Below, piece after piece: positions 35,587 to 45,441 of a stretch of DNA of 64,000 bases. Under the pieces are notes generated by a model. That model saw only the letters and a list, made by a program, of their open reading frames with translations. It made no database searches and was not told where the DNA came from. Position numbers and translations under genes: made by a program. This DNA comes from Amaurobius ferox (taxonomy: Eukaryota > Arthropoda > Arachnida > Araneae > Amaurobiidae). Numbering within the stretch: position 1 is the first letter of the stretch; each line of letters starts with the position of its first letter. The DNA is taken from positions 121,129,524-121,193,523 of the forward strand of contig OX578145.1 of NCBI GenBank assembly GCA_951213105.1. The letters run 5' to 3'.

Positions 35587-36549
35587 ACATTCCCTGCAAT
35601 ACATGTTAATGTATAGGGAAAGTATTGGAATCATGCCGAAAATCGCAACTCGAGTTTTAGAGGGTCTGCACGTTTAGGGACCTCTCGAACATGAAAAGAA
35701 CTATTTTTAGCGTGACGTCTGTGTGTATGTTTGTCTGTCTGTGCAATGTATGTGACCACTCCGGATGCATCATATAATGTATGTATCAACTGAAAAATTA
35801 ATGAACTAAATTTCATGAAATTTGTTAGGAAGTTGCTTGTGAGCCACCCTGGTGCAGAACAGATTTTTCCATGATTCGTGATAAAAAAGTTCCATTTTTT
35901 GCAAAATGGCCCACAAATCCAAAATATCCGATCTAAAGTAAAATACCCCATATGCTCAAATGCATAAATTAAATGCTTGTTTTACACATATTTTTTTACG
36001 ATAAAAGGAATAAGATCAACACCATTACTCTAAGATAAACCATTCCCCAGATATTTAAATATTTAATTTTGAGGAACTGAAGACGTTTTCAACTGTAATT
36101 AAAACACTCTTTAATTGAAATTTTTAAACTTAGTACTTAATGCCCTTGATTATTATCCTATTGCTGATAAGATTTTGATATGATTCGAAAAATTATAACC
36201 TACTCCTTTTTGCGAAATGTCCTGCAAAGATAGTGAATAACTGATATAAATAACTAAAATTGTTAAAATATATTAATTAAATACTTACTCTACGGGTAAG
36301 TTTTGACAACTAAGCGAATAAGACTGCAGAATGAATCATTCTCGATATATTTTAATTTTTGGAATTTTGATGACCTGAAGAATTTAAATTGAATTAAGAT
36401 ACCAAATGAAACAAGGATGTAATAAAAGACAATTGAATATAATGTCATAAAAGTGTCTTTGGTATTTTCTGAAGTTAAACTCAATTTAAGGCATAATGAA
36501 TAAATGAATTTAAATCTACAGAAAAATTCATGTGCTGCCCACATCAGAT
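35587..36549 (+). mobile_element. R2 repeat, long form
   Basis: Begins with the R2 hairpin CATTCCCTGCAATACATG...GTATAGGGAAAGT and ends with TTCATGTGCTGCCCACATCA. About 180 bp longer than the copy at 8,062 because an internal module (ending in a GATATTT/CGATATATTTTAAT block) occurs twice. Confidence 0.6.
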
Positions 36550-36767
36550 TTTTGACTTTGTTTTCGACAACAAAATTGCAACGGATCAAACTCAATTCGA
36601 TTTTTACAACTGTGAGTATTTTATCAACATCATATATACAGCAAATATGCTTTCAATTCGTCATCATTTGAGTATTCAAAATCTTAAATGTTTAATCCAA
36701 TGTCTTGTTTGTAAATAATAATATTTAAATTAATAATAATAGGATGTTTATTATTGAGAGTGATATA

Positions 36768-36862
36768 TTACTTTCCTTATATACATAATGTATAAGGAAA
36801 ATATTGTGTCGGGGTCGAAAATTCGAATTCGAGTTTTTGACGGGAGAGCACGTTTCGACGGG
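36768..36862 (+). mobile_element. R1 left end only, fused to a PLE fragment
   Basis: TACTTTCCTTATATACATAA...AAGGAAAATATTG and the CGAGTTTTTGACGGGAGAGC block of R1 are followed after about 95 bp by PLE coding sequence. The R1 body is missing. Confidence 0.6.
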
Positions 36863-37525
36863 AGACACGTAAATATTTTAAACGAACATCCGGATAAGTT
36901 ATATCTTAATTCATACGACTTCAGGGATCTTTTTAATTGTGTCGATTTGAAAGTTTTGCACAGTTTTTCATTGCATATATATGAGGAATTTGATATACAG
37001 TCAATCTTGGATTATAGCAGGTTTAAAGCTAAGCTCAAATTCGTATTATACGAAAATATTTTGTACAATAGAACCAATTTTTACCAATAAATACAAGGAA
37101 TTTCAATGGGGAGTGGAAGCTCTTCGGCATTGGCGGACCTTTATCTGCCTAAATTTGAAAGTGTATCATATTTGAATAACGAGATTACTTATTTCCGTTA
37201 TGTTGACGATTCGTTGGCGGCTATGACAGATCCAAATTACATTTTCGATTTTAGCGAATATCCTAAAAATTTCGGATTGATACAAACGTCAAATGAATAT
37301 AACGGTAGTATTAACATTTTAGACTTAAATATTGTATACAATAAAGAAGAAAAACTAGAATTTGATTATTTACGACAAAACTACTACATTCAAGTTTGAA
37401 ATTAACAGCTTAATGCCTTGGGAATCAAATCTACACAAGAATATTTTTCGAAATATTGTAGTTAATAGTATTAGGAGACATCAGCGTATTATTGGAAAAG
37501 AAAATATACGGAAAATACGAGACAT

Positions 37526-37527
<2 letters not shown>
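36863..37527 (+). pseudogene. Naiad-type PLE reverse transcriptase fragment (copy D)
   Basis: Middle to C-terminal part of a PLE reverse transcriptase. Motif A is SYDFRDLFNCVDLK, motif B GISMGSGSSSALADLYL, motif C YFRYVDDSLAA, then INILDLNI; after a frameshift near 37,370-37,385 FEINSLMPWESNLHKNIFRN. A TAA at 37,088-37,090 precedes motif B in the same frame. Both ends are truncated: R1 on the left, a (TA)n tract on the right. Sequence differs clearly from copies A, B and C, so it represents a fourth lineage or a diverged relative of C. The usual PMGG of motif B is SMGS here. Confidence 0.85.

Positions 37528-37567
<40 letters not shown>
37528..37567. repeat. (TA)n tract
   Basis: About 40 bp of TA between PLE copies D and A. 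Confidence 0.97.
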
Positions 37568-37572
<5 letters not shown>

Positions 37573-38341
37573 TGAAGGATTTTAATCGAAAATTATGCAT
37601 AAACTACTGTATGTACAAAAAAACCCATCTCTAGCATATCTGTTACAAATGAGTAACTATAAGCCAAGACTAAGGATAAAGATAGAAGGTAACATATCAC
37701 TACAATGGAAAGGGGGATGAGAAGAATATTAGGATTCAAAAATCACAATTAAAAGTAAATAAAATTAAAACTCGGCAAAAATGAGAATAGGCAATAATAA
37801 TCAGCTCAAGATAAGAGATTTAGAATAGAGAACATTCAATTGAAACTACACAAAAAATGGCGGTTAGTTCGAAATTGCATTCTCATCAGGACAGCCATAC
37901 AATTCGAATTAAAACCGATAGAATAGCCAGTTTCTGACAATGGCGATAGTATTTAACTATAGACACCATTGGAACTGTCTACTGGCTAGTGGAAGGAGAA
38001 AAATAAATCAATTGAATTATACAAAGCTGAAAAACAATACCTCCTCGAACTGTAATATGAAATCACAAGAATAGCACCACGTGTAAGATAAACTAGTGAC
38101 TGTGCATTTCACCTCACTTCGTCAATGTGAGTGGGAATGAATACAAATGAACGATACATAATATGTATGGAGACTTTCGAAAATAGTAAACAGTATAGGA
38201 CTCAGGACAAGCGGAAAATAGTCATTCGAAAATAGTAAACAGTATTAGACTCAGGCCAAGTGGTAAGTGAGGTGATAAGAATGGGTGAATTTTCAAAAAT
38301 GAGTTAACCAATCAAAGATAAATAATGCATGTGTAAAATTA

Positions 38342-39814
38342 TTACGTGGTATATTTGAAATTATTAATAATATTATTTACAAATACTTCCGGATATAGGT
38401 AGTTTTGACAAATGCGTTTAAGATTATTGATGTGGAGAAAGTGAAACTGAGGATCAGAAAGTCGATGTATTCGAAAAAGCTGGTTTAAAATGATGTTTCT
38501 AAACAATTGAATAGAATTACAAGAATGATATGATAACAGCTTTATGATAGTGAAGTTGTAAGAATCTTTTTTATCATATAGATTGGTGATTACATGATTA
38601 TTGAGGGTATCTAAATTTAGGTCTAAAAAATTAACAGTTTGACTAACGCAAGGCTCATTAGGAATTAATTCTAGGTTAGACGGGTAAAAATCAATATTAA
38701 TGGGATAGGAATCATCAATGATAATACAAATTAAGTCGTCAACATATCTATATATAATATATGAATTAGAATTAAAATGACATTCATAATAATAAAGATA
38801 TAAGTTAGCGAGTATACTACTACTACAGCCACCTTGTGGTACACCAGATGTTTGTAAATAAATGTTATCACCTTGGACAATATAATTGTTGTATAACACA
38901 AAGTGCAAGAGCATAGGAAAATTTTTGACATTAAAAGCATCATGATTGGAAGATATATAGTCATGATAAAGAGAGATAATAACTTTATGTAAATCTTTAA
39001 TGACAATATTATTAAATAGGTCTTTAAAATCAAAGGTTTGGAAACCAAGAATTTGTGGTAACTTGCTAAGGTGATTAACTAAATCAAAACTATTGTTCAA
39101 AATGAAATATCCTGAATTCCTGAATTTAAGAGATTCATTAATTCGATTTAAACAGTTAAGCAAGTACTTACTAGCTGTAGTGGTAAAGGTATTATGTCCA
39201 CAAGTGACTGTTCTAAAACTGAGAGGTGATTTGTGGAATTTAGGAACCAAAGTAATATAAGGAAATTTAAAAAACTTACAATTAATATTTAATTGTGTAT
39301 ATAATTTTAGCATTTTAGTTTTAATTTGGATAGACTGATTATGAATGGGTTTAAAAATTTGATTATCTTTTAAGTAATTCTGTAACAGAGAAACATAATA
39401 TTTTTTACAAATGATGGCATAATTATTAGAAGCTTTATCTACATAAGTTATTACAAAGTGTTGTTGTAGTTCTTTGATAGCAGATAGGAGTTGTTTATAA
39501 GGATACCTAGGCTTCGTTAATTTAGTGTTTATAATAACATTTTTAAGTAGATGTAAGGTCGTATACTTCCATAGATTGAATGCTTCAATACGAATAGAAT
39601 GTGAACAAGCAAGTTGATATATGAATTTATCAAAATCAAATGATAGAGACTGAAGAAGTTGTTTAGGGTGATGGCAGAATGGAATGCGAAATTTAGACCC
39701 TTTGTTCATAATATCCCTAAGTATATCATCCTGAACTATACTGAGATCCCCAGTAATAATGTGACCATGAGTGGAGTTGACAAAGGGGGAAGATTTTGAT
39801 TGCTGCATACACAT
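38342..39814 (-). CDS. PLE reverse transcriptase (copy A)
   Basis: 490 codons, no stop. Conserved PLE/telomerase-like reverse transcriptase motifs in order: GHIITGDL (about 17-24), PYITLVPKFHKSPLSFR (185-201), motif A FDFKDLFNNI with catalytic Asp 262, motif B SGVPQGGCSSSILANLYL (323-340), motif C YRYVDDLICI with catalytic Asp pair 359-360, and VNFLDLNL (394-401). Copies RNA to DNA at a nicked target. The frame opens 79 bp before the endonuclease frame closes; the CxC linker motif lies in the other frame, so the natural protein is a single chain and the break at the G5 run (39,785-39,789) is a frameshift or a sequencing error. The first Met here is therefore not the true start. Confidence 0.9.
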   Translation of the reverse strand: MCMQQSKSSPFVNSTHGHIITGDLSIVQDDILRDIMNKGSKFRIPFCHHPKQLLQSLSFDFDKFIYQLACSHSIRIEAFNLWKYTTLHLLKNVIINTKLTKPRYPYKQLLSAIKELQQHFVITYVDKASNNYAIICKKYYVSLLQNYLKDNQIFKPIHNQSIQIKTKMLKLYTQLNINCKFFKFPYITLVPKFHKSPLSFRTVTCGHNTFTTTASKYLLNCLNRINESLKFRNSGYFILNNSFDLVNHLSKLPQILGFQTFDFKDLFNNIVIKDLHKVIISLYHDYISSNHDAFNVKNFPMLLHFVLYNNYIVQGDNIYLQTSGVPQGGCSSSILANLYLYYYECHFNSNSYIIYRYVDDLICIIIDDSYPINIDFYPSNLELIPNEPCVSQTVNFLDLNLDTLNNHVITNLYDKKDSYNFTIIKLLSYHSCNSIQLFRNIILNQLFRIHRLSDPQFHFLHINNLKRICQNYLYPEVFVNNIINNFKYTT

Positions 39815-40902
39815 GATGTAAGATCATCGGAGTTTAATGTCCTGGAAACTTCATTGTAATTGTAAATAGTTCTACCAATTGGTAAATTATATTTGAATGA
39901 TTTTTGTATTTTGATATCATTTACTGGTAACAAGTGCTGATGTTTTGCAAATAAATTATTGAAGTTAAGAGAATTAAGAATAGGGTGTTTAAAAGAAATT
40001 ACACAGTAAGCTATTTTAGTATGTGGATTTGGTGAATGGAGTAGGTGGTAATTTAAGAAATTTGTACGTGAAAGAAGCAAATCAAAAAATAAATGTTTAA
40101 AATGCTCATGAGTTAATTTTAATTTTAAAAAATTAGTATAAACAATACTTAATTTGCTTTTTCTGACTTTATATAACCATGTTCTAACAGGTAGAAAATT
40201 GAAAGTTTGAGAATAATTATATTGTAATTTTAAAATGTCTGCTTTGTAATCAATAGTTTTACTTAAGTTACTTTTTCCTTTGCCACGCTTATATCGCTTT
40301 TTACTAGGAGATGATGACTTTGAATAATGAAAAAGATGTTTATATACTGAAGATTTATGAGAATTGTATTCAAAACTATTGTTAACAACATTATTATTAT
40401 TATAAATTTGATTTAAGCCATAGGGGAAGAGAGTTTTATATTTTTTAATGTAATAATTTTCAAATACTAATCTATCCGTGAGTGAAATTTTAATATCTAA
40501 AATATGAAGGGATACATTTTTAAATCCGTGTGTAGCAAAGTGCTGATATTCAAATTGATTTTTGGTAGGGAGGTCATTAAAGACTTTATGGTCAAATTTT
40601 TTAATATGATCCCTGTGGACATTCATTCTCAGATGTAAAGGGTTGCTGGTTTGGCCAATATAGGATAAGTTACAAATAGTACAATTAAGTTTGTATATGC
40701 AATTAAAAACTTTGCAGAATTTTTGTGAAGTGGAATTATTATTAATTTGTAATGGGTCAGCATAAGGACAAGTTTTGCACCTAAGATTGTTGCATCTATT
40801 GAAGGAATATGATTTAGATTGAGAGAAGGTATGGAATTCTTCCAAATCGTCTATAACGCTTAATTGGTCAATGTTTGTCGATCTATAATTATCCCAATTC
40901 AT
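39736..40902 (-). CDS. PLE N-terminal GIY-YIG endonuclease and linker (copy A)
   Basis: 388 codons from an ATG. Cys-rich start NRCNNLRCKTCP (35-46), Zn-finger Cys pair CTIC (74-77), the YIG of YIGQT at 81-85, conserved Arg 92, His pair HFATH (121-125), catalytic Glu 148 in FENYYI and Asn 164 in YGLN. The CCHH set and the YIGQT signature are those of Naiad endonucleases. Near the end lies the CxC motif (TSCVCS) that links endonuclease and reverse transcriptase in this clade. The last 20 or so residues are out of frame after the G5 run. Domain order endonuclease then reverse transcriptase is the reverse of canonical PLEs. Confidence 0.88.
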   Translation of the reverse strand: MNWDNYRSTNIDQLSVIDDLEEFHTFSQSKSYSFNRCNNLRCKTCPYADPLQINNNSTSQKFCKVFNCIYKLNCTICNLSYIGQTSNPLHLRMNVHRDHIKKFDHKVFNDLPTKNQFEYQHFATHGFKNVSLHILDIKISLTDRLVFENYYIKKYKTLFPYGLNQIYNNNNVVNNSFEYNSHKSSVYKHLFHYSKSSSPSKKRYKRGKGKSNLSKTIDYKADILKLQYNYSQTFNFLPVRTWLYKVRKSKLSIVYTNFLKLKLTHEHFKHLFFDLLLSRTNFLNYHLLHSPNPHTKIAYCVISFKHPILNSLNFNNLFAKHQHLLPVNDIKIQKSFKYNLPIGRTIYNYNEVSRTLNSDDLTSCVCSNQNLPPLSTPLMVTLLLGISV

Positions 40903-41610
40903 AATAATAATAGACCGGACACTAGATAATGAAGAAAATGTACATCACGAATTCTAATTAAAATTCCCAATATAAACCCCTTCAAAAACTATTTTGTCAG
41001 GTACGAATTTCAAATTTTAACTAATACCATAAGAATTGAATCGAAATTTTGGAGAGTAACAAAACAAGCATAGTAGAAAAGAGATTTTCATACGAAATAT
41101 TCATAAATAAGCGAAGTGTGGACAAATAATTATATTCATCCGGAATGGAAGATATACAAAACCGTTAATACGTATGTGTCTGACTGAATCCCTACAACTG
41201 CTGGCAAAAGAGGGCCACATAGTGGAAATACTTGTCTAGATTAAAATGTAAAAATAAGCAATAAAATATATTGTCGTCTGGGTTAACTAAAAGATACAGA
41301 AAAAATAACACAAAAAACACAATAAACTCTAATGCCTGCCGAGAGATGTCAGCACTATACACACGCATATATAACGATTGAAGAATCGAGTGTGAAATCT
41401 ACCAATAAGAGCAATAACCCGCAGAAAAAATCATAAAAGCGATGAGAGAACTCAAACCAAAATACTCCATAATGCGAAATGTGAAGACATACCATAATCA
41501 ATCAATAGAAGGAATGAAAGGGTTAGATAAATAAAAACAATATCCAAAGAGGGCCATATTAAGACATAGATGGTCTCGTAGTTAAACAATAGAAATGCGT
41601 TAGCGATAAT

Positions 41611-41613
<3 letters not shown>

Positions 41614-41671
<58 letters not shown>

Positions 41672-41692
41672 ATATATTATATATATATATAT

Positions 41693-41731
<39 letters not shown>
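41614..41731. repeat. (TA)n tract
   Basis: About 118 bp of TA with a few TT/AA interruptions, between the 5' side of copy A and the 3' end of copy C. Confidence 0.97.
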
Positions 41732-41734
<3 letters not shown>

Positions 41735-41892
41735 GTCATATAAAAGATACGAATATAAGATTTAAAATTAACGAGACAAGTAGGCGCAATGCTGCTCTAA
41801 ATTGTCTAGTATAATAAAAGAGAAAAATTCTACAAAGAAATCTCAAAAAGGGGGGTGGGGTGGAGAAAAGCCAACAGGGAAATTTGAAAAGG

Positions 41893-41965
41893 CCTAGGGG
41901 GGTGGTGACCCCTAGTTCCCCGGTTAAAAGTCGACTTTTATTCCATAGGAAACACTCCCGGAGCC
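41893..41965 (-). ncRNA. Conserved folded 3' UTR motif of Naiad copy C
   Basis: On the minus strand: CTCCGGGAGTGT, hairpin TTCC-TAT-GGAA, hairpin AAAAG-TCGA-CTTTT, AACCGGGG (pairs with TCCGG), then hairpin CTAGGGG-TCACCA-CCCCCTAG. The order and single-stranded pieces match the motif in copy B and in the tail at 52,021-52,086, though the stems differ in sequence. Confidence 0.6.
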
Positions 41966-42175
41966 GAAAAATACCTGAGGCCAATCTCCGTACAAACGTC
42001 AAAGCAAAAGACGCACAAAACAGTCCGAACAAGGAACAAATGGACTCCATTACGAAGTTGTAAAAGCAAGGGTATACATACAAAGTCAGAATTCAGAGTG
42101 ACAACACACAAGAAAAGTAAAACGGCCAACTGAAATCCCTCAGTCAAAAGAGAGAAGGGAGTAGAGTGTATAGGA

Positions 42176-44431
42176 CTAACACCATCGTTTCCATTTATAA
42201 CCCAAAACTAAACGTTTGCCAAAATCATTTTCAAATGCGTTGACTGTTTTATTATGATAGGTATTATAAATATGTCTGAGGAATCCAAGGGGATAGTCTT
42301 GTTTGATAGCCTCCTTGATAAATATAACATCACTTTTTATACGGTCTTTTTTATAAGTATGCACGCGGTCGTTCCGTATAAAGTGATTCATTACGATATT
42401 ACGAAAAACTTTCTGACTTAAATTAGACCTCCAATTGATAATATAATTCACTTTAATCTTGAAATGTCGTCTTTTATCATAAAGTATCGTATATAAGGGT
42501 TCATCTTCAGCGAAGTGAATGATAATATCCAAGTAATTAATTTCATCGGCAGAATCTGCAGGAGTTTCAATTAAATCCAATTGTGCAGGGTAAAAGTCGA
42601 AGTTAAATTTAATATTGGTTTTTTGATATGCCACAAGTATATCATCCACAAAACGGAAATACGGCAATTCGTTTAATATATGTGTGCCTTTTTCATAGTG
42701 ATGGAGGTATAGATCTGCCATCATCGAGGAGCAGCCTCCCCCCATAGGTATACCTTTTATTTGCCTATAATAACTCAAACCATTGAATAAGACATTTGCA
42801 AAAAGCACAATATCCAAGATAGCCTTGAATTTGTGTAAAGCTATGTATTTATGTAGGTGATATTGACTATGGATTTCTATCATAATATCATATAGATCTT
42901 TCAGATCTATGTTATTAAAGAGATCTTTAAAGTCATAAGACTTGTAAATCAGGTTTGTGGGATGTTTGTTCAAATACTTTATTATATCTCCACTATTTTT
43001 AATCATTACTGAACCACCTTGCATAATTTGAGTCATAATAGGTTTTAAAAGTGTAATAAGTTTCGTATTTGCTGTAGTAGTATAAGCTTTATAGGCTACC
43101 GTTACTGGTCGAAACTTTACAGGTGTTTTGTGTAGTTTTGGTATCAATACCAAGTACGGATATCGAATATGATTGATGTTGATACCTATGCGTTTATGTA
43201 AAGCCCTTATTTTATTTTCGATTTCCCTTCGTTTTGATTTCAACAAAACATACATGTCTTCGTTATTATAACTGATATGGAGTTGATCGATGTAATATTT
43301 CAGACAAGTAAAGGTAAAATTCGATGTAACCTTATCGGTATACGTAATTGCGAATATTTTCCATACATTTTCCAGCATATGTCTATTCATTGTGTGACGT
43401 TCATCTTGTCCACAAGAATGATGATAATACAAATAAAAATTCTCCATAGTGTGATCGCGCCATTCATTAAAAGATGATAAAGGCATGCTGTATCGTACTG
43501 CCATTTTATATATGAAATCACTCAATTCATGACTAAATTTCATGTCTATACCTTTAAAATCCTGCATACGAAACTTTGTTCCCAATTTCAATGCATCCTT
43601 AAGGTCATTATTGGTGATTATGTCCAAATTACCAGTTATAATATGACCGTGATCGTGATCAACAAAGAGGCTAGAAGCACATTGACAGGTCGGATTATCG
43701 TAAAGGTTCAGATTTTTACCAATATGATTATAGTTAAAAACTTTACGTCCTAAAGGAACAACATATCGATGAGTGATAGTGATCTTCGTATTAGAAATGG
43801 GAAAACAATGAGCCTGACCCTCAAATATTCGATTAAAAGGTATATCATCAAAATTCTTATTACGAAAGGTTGTAATAAAGAATTCCTTATTAACAGGTTT
43901 TTTCTCTTCATAACTCAAATTAATGTTAAATCGTGATGCTCTTAATTTAATCAAATCCAAAAATATAGCATATTTATTGGTTTTATTGTCAGATTGATTT
44001 TGCCTTGTATCTTCATAATGTTTAACACTATAGTGCGACCAGATACGTCTTACATATCGTTTACGAATGCCAAAAACGGCATTTTTAATCCAATTAGTAC
44101 TTATTTCTTCCATATTGTAAATTTGTTCTATTAAAACATCTAATTTTTGGAGAGTATTAAGGTAAGATGTTCTTGATGCACATTTTCCTCGATTATGTCG
44201 TGTAAGCGTATTACCATGTGTGCGGGTCATATTTGATTGTACTCGTCCATCTCTGCAGGAATCCATATTATGTATATCCTTATAAAGTATTGAATTCAAT
44301 CCATAAGGATAAGTTGTTCCAAATTGTCTAATATGAAAACATTCCCACCATAACCTTTCGGCCAGATTAGTTACAAAATCTAATATTTCTACGGTAATTT
44401 CTTTAAAACCATGTTGACTAAAATGACACAA
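42176..44431 (-). CDS. PLE endonuclease C-terminal part plus reverse transcriptase (copy C)
   Basis: 751 codons, no internal stop, ending at TAG. It begins inside the endonuclease: His pair CHFSQH (2-7), catalytic Glu 30 in LWWECF, Asn in YGLN. Then a basic linker, the CxC motif CQC (249-251), GHIITGNL, PYLVLIPKLHKTPVKFRPV (425-443), motif A YDFKDLFNNID with Asp 500, motif B GIPMGGGCSSMMADLYL (560-576), motif C FRFVDDILVAY with Asp pair 596-597 and INYLDIII. All catalytic positions are intact. The true start lies upstream at about 44,860-44,955; the break is at an A7 run (minus strand, 44,514-44,520). Inserts new copies by target-primed reverse transcription. Confidence 0.9.
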   Translation of the reverse strand: MCHFSQHGFKEITVEILDFVTNLAERLWWECFHIRQFGTTYPYGLNSILYKDIHNMDSCRDGRVQSNMTRTHGNTLTRHNRGKCASRTSYLNTLQKLDVLIEQIYNMEEISTNWIKNAVFGIRKRYVRRIWSHYSVKHYEDTRQNQSDNKTNKYAIFLDLIKLRASRFNINLSYEEKKPVNKEFFITTFRNKNFDDIPFNRIFEGQAHCFPISNTKITITHRYVVPLGRKVFNYNHIGKNLNLYDNPTCQCASSLFVDHDHGHIITGNLDIITNNDLKDALKLGTKFRMQDFKGIDMKFSHELSDFIYKMAVRYSMPLSSFNEWRDHTMENFYLYYHHSCGQDERHTMNRHMLENVWKIFAITYTDKVTSNFTFTCLKYYIDQLHISYNNEDMYVLLKSKRREIENKIRALHKRIGININHIRYPYLVLIPKLHKTPVKFRPVTVAYKAYTTTANTKLITLLKPIMTQIMQGGSVMIKNSGDIIKYLNKHPTNLIYKSYDFKDLFNNIDLKDLYDIMIEIHSQYHLHKYIALHKFKAILDIVLFANVLFNGLSYYRQIKGIPMGGGCSSMMADLYLHHYEKGTHILNELPYFRFVDDILVAYQKTNIKFNFDFYPAQLDLIETPADSADEINYLDIIIHFAEDEPLYTILYDKRRHFKIKVNYIINWRSNLSQKVFRNIVMNHFIRNDRVHTYKKDRIKSDVIFIKEAIKQDYPLGFLRHIYNTYHNKTVNAFENDFGKRLVLGYKWKRWC

Positions 44432-44493
44432 TTCTAAAGTTGTATGTTGTACAGCTTTACTGCTGTATTGCTTGATTTGACTGCGGTGTAGAT

Positions 44494-44955
44494 TTATGCG
44501 TAAATTAAGTGCATTTTTTTAGTCTGTCCGATATATTTTTGTTGACATTTACCGCAGGTTATAGAATAAATGCAATTATAAGATTTACAAAAAATACGAT
44601 AATTATTATTGATGACAGATATTTGTTCATTTTTAGCGACAGGACATAGTTTGCATCTACTTGATCCACATTTTTTGAATTTAAAAGAGTCCATACGCGT
44701 ATATTTATATTTGTATATACATTTCGAAGTAGTGTAGTCATACATATCGTACTTGTCTGCTTGATTATCTTGTAAACAAGGTAATGTGTCCAATACGTTA
44801 TTTATGTTATCATCAGGTTTATTACGGCTAGGCTTAAAATAGTGCAAGATAGTGCTCATAGAGGGTAGCTTGATTTCGATCACACAGTTACCCGTAATCA
44901 CTGTGCCACCGGGCAAATATATGAAGCATATATTGTTGCCAGTCGTTATATTCAA
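44494..44955 (-). CDS. PLE endonuclease N-terminal part (copy C)
   Basis: 153 codons ending just after YIGQT because of the frame change at the A7 run. Shows HYFKPSRN (about 38-45), a motif also present in copy B as KYFKPF, Cys-rich KKCGSSRCKLCP, and the Zn-finger Cys pair CGKC just before KYIGQT. The Met before HYFKP may be the real start, as this is where copies B and C begin to agree. Read with a shift at the A run, the frame continues smoothly into the next ORF (LRINLHRS), so one protein was the original product. Confidence 0.85.
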   Translation of the reverse strand: MNITTGNNICFIYLPGGTVITGNCVIEIKLPSMSTILHYFKPSRNKPDDNINNVLDTLPCLQDNQADKYDMYDYTTSKCIYKYKYTRMDSFKFKKCGSSRCKLCPVAKNEQISVINNNYRIFCKSYNCIYSITCGKCQQKYIGQTKKMHLIYA

Positions 44956-45441
44956 AGGTTGTAATCATATCATAAAAGTCAATAATTTATACTCGTATTG
45001 TAGAGTGAGTAATTCAATATAACGAAATGGTTGATATTAAATCAAACAAAATGTGACTAGCACGTTCACTCATCCAGAAAATAATCAGATACATACTGCA
45101 GAAGCTTATAATAACATAACTGAATAGCTATATCCTATACCTTTGCCGTTCATACCAACACCATGATGATAAACTTTTCACAAGTTTAATAATTTTTTTG
45201 GGTGATATTTTATAAAATTCATTTAAAAATATCGTTAATGTATAAAAATGGAGAACAATAATAACACATAATTATATATCTTAAAGTAGATATCGTCATA
45301 CCATAAAAAAGGGGGGGGGTATTTTATAAAATTCAATTAAAAATATAATTAAAATTATCGTTAATTTATAAAAATGGTGAACAATAATAACACATAAATA
45401 TATATCTTAAAGTAGATATCGTCTTAACGAATTATGAATTC

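Larger units (their letters stand above)
37568..41613 (-). mobile_element. Naiad-type PLE copy A, nearly full length
   Basis: Bounded by (TA)n tracts on both sides. On the minus strand: about 700 bp of 5' sequence (40,903-41,613, no gene), GIY-YIG endonuclease ORF (39,736-40,902), overlapping reverse transcriptase ORF (38,342-39,814), then about 770 bp of 3' sequence (37,568-38,341). The 3' region lacks the folded motif shared by copies B and C, so A is a distinct lineage. A degraded relative lies at 53,280-53,520. Exact ends are inferred from the TA tracts. Confidence 0.75.
41732..45000 (-). mobile_element. Naiad-type PLE copy C, nearly full length
   Basis: Minus-strand element: endonuclease start (44,494-44,955), rest of endonuclease plus reverse transcriptase (42,176-44,431), and a 3' UTR of about 440 bp ending at a (TA)n tract. 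The 3' UTR contains the folded motif at 41,893-41,965. The 5' limit is not defined; 44,956-45,425 has no gene and contains a GGGGGGGG run plus a roughly 115-bp block (about 45,225-45,300 and 45,340-45,425) present twice. Confidence 0.75.

Noticed and set aside
44514..44520. Programmed -1 frameshift in Naiad copy C
   Set aside because: The A7 run could allow slippage, but copies A and B have no such site at this point and a homopolymer error explains it more simply.
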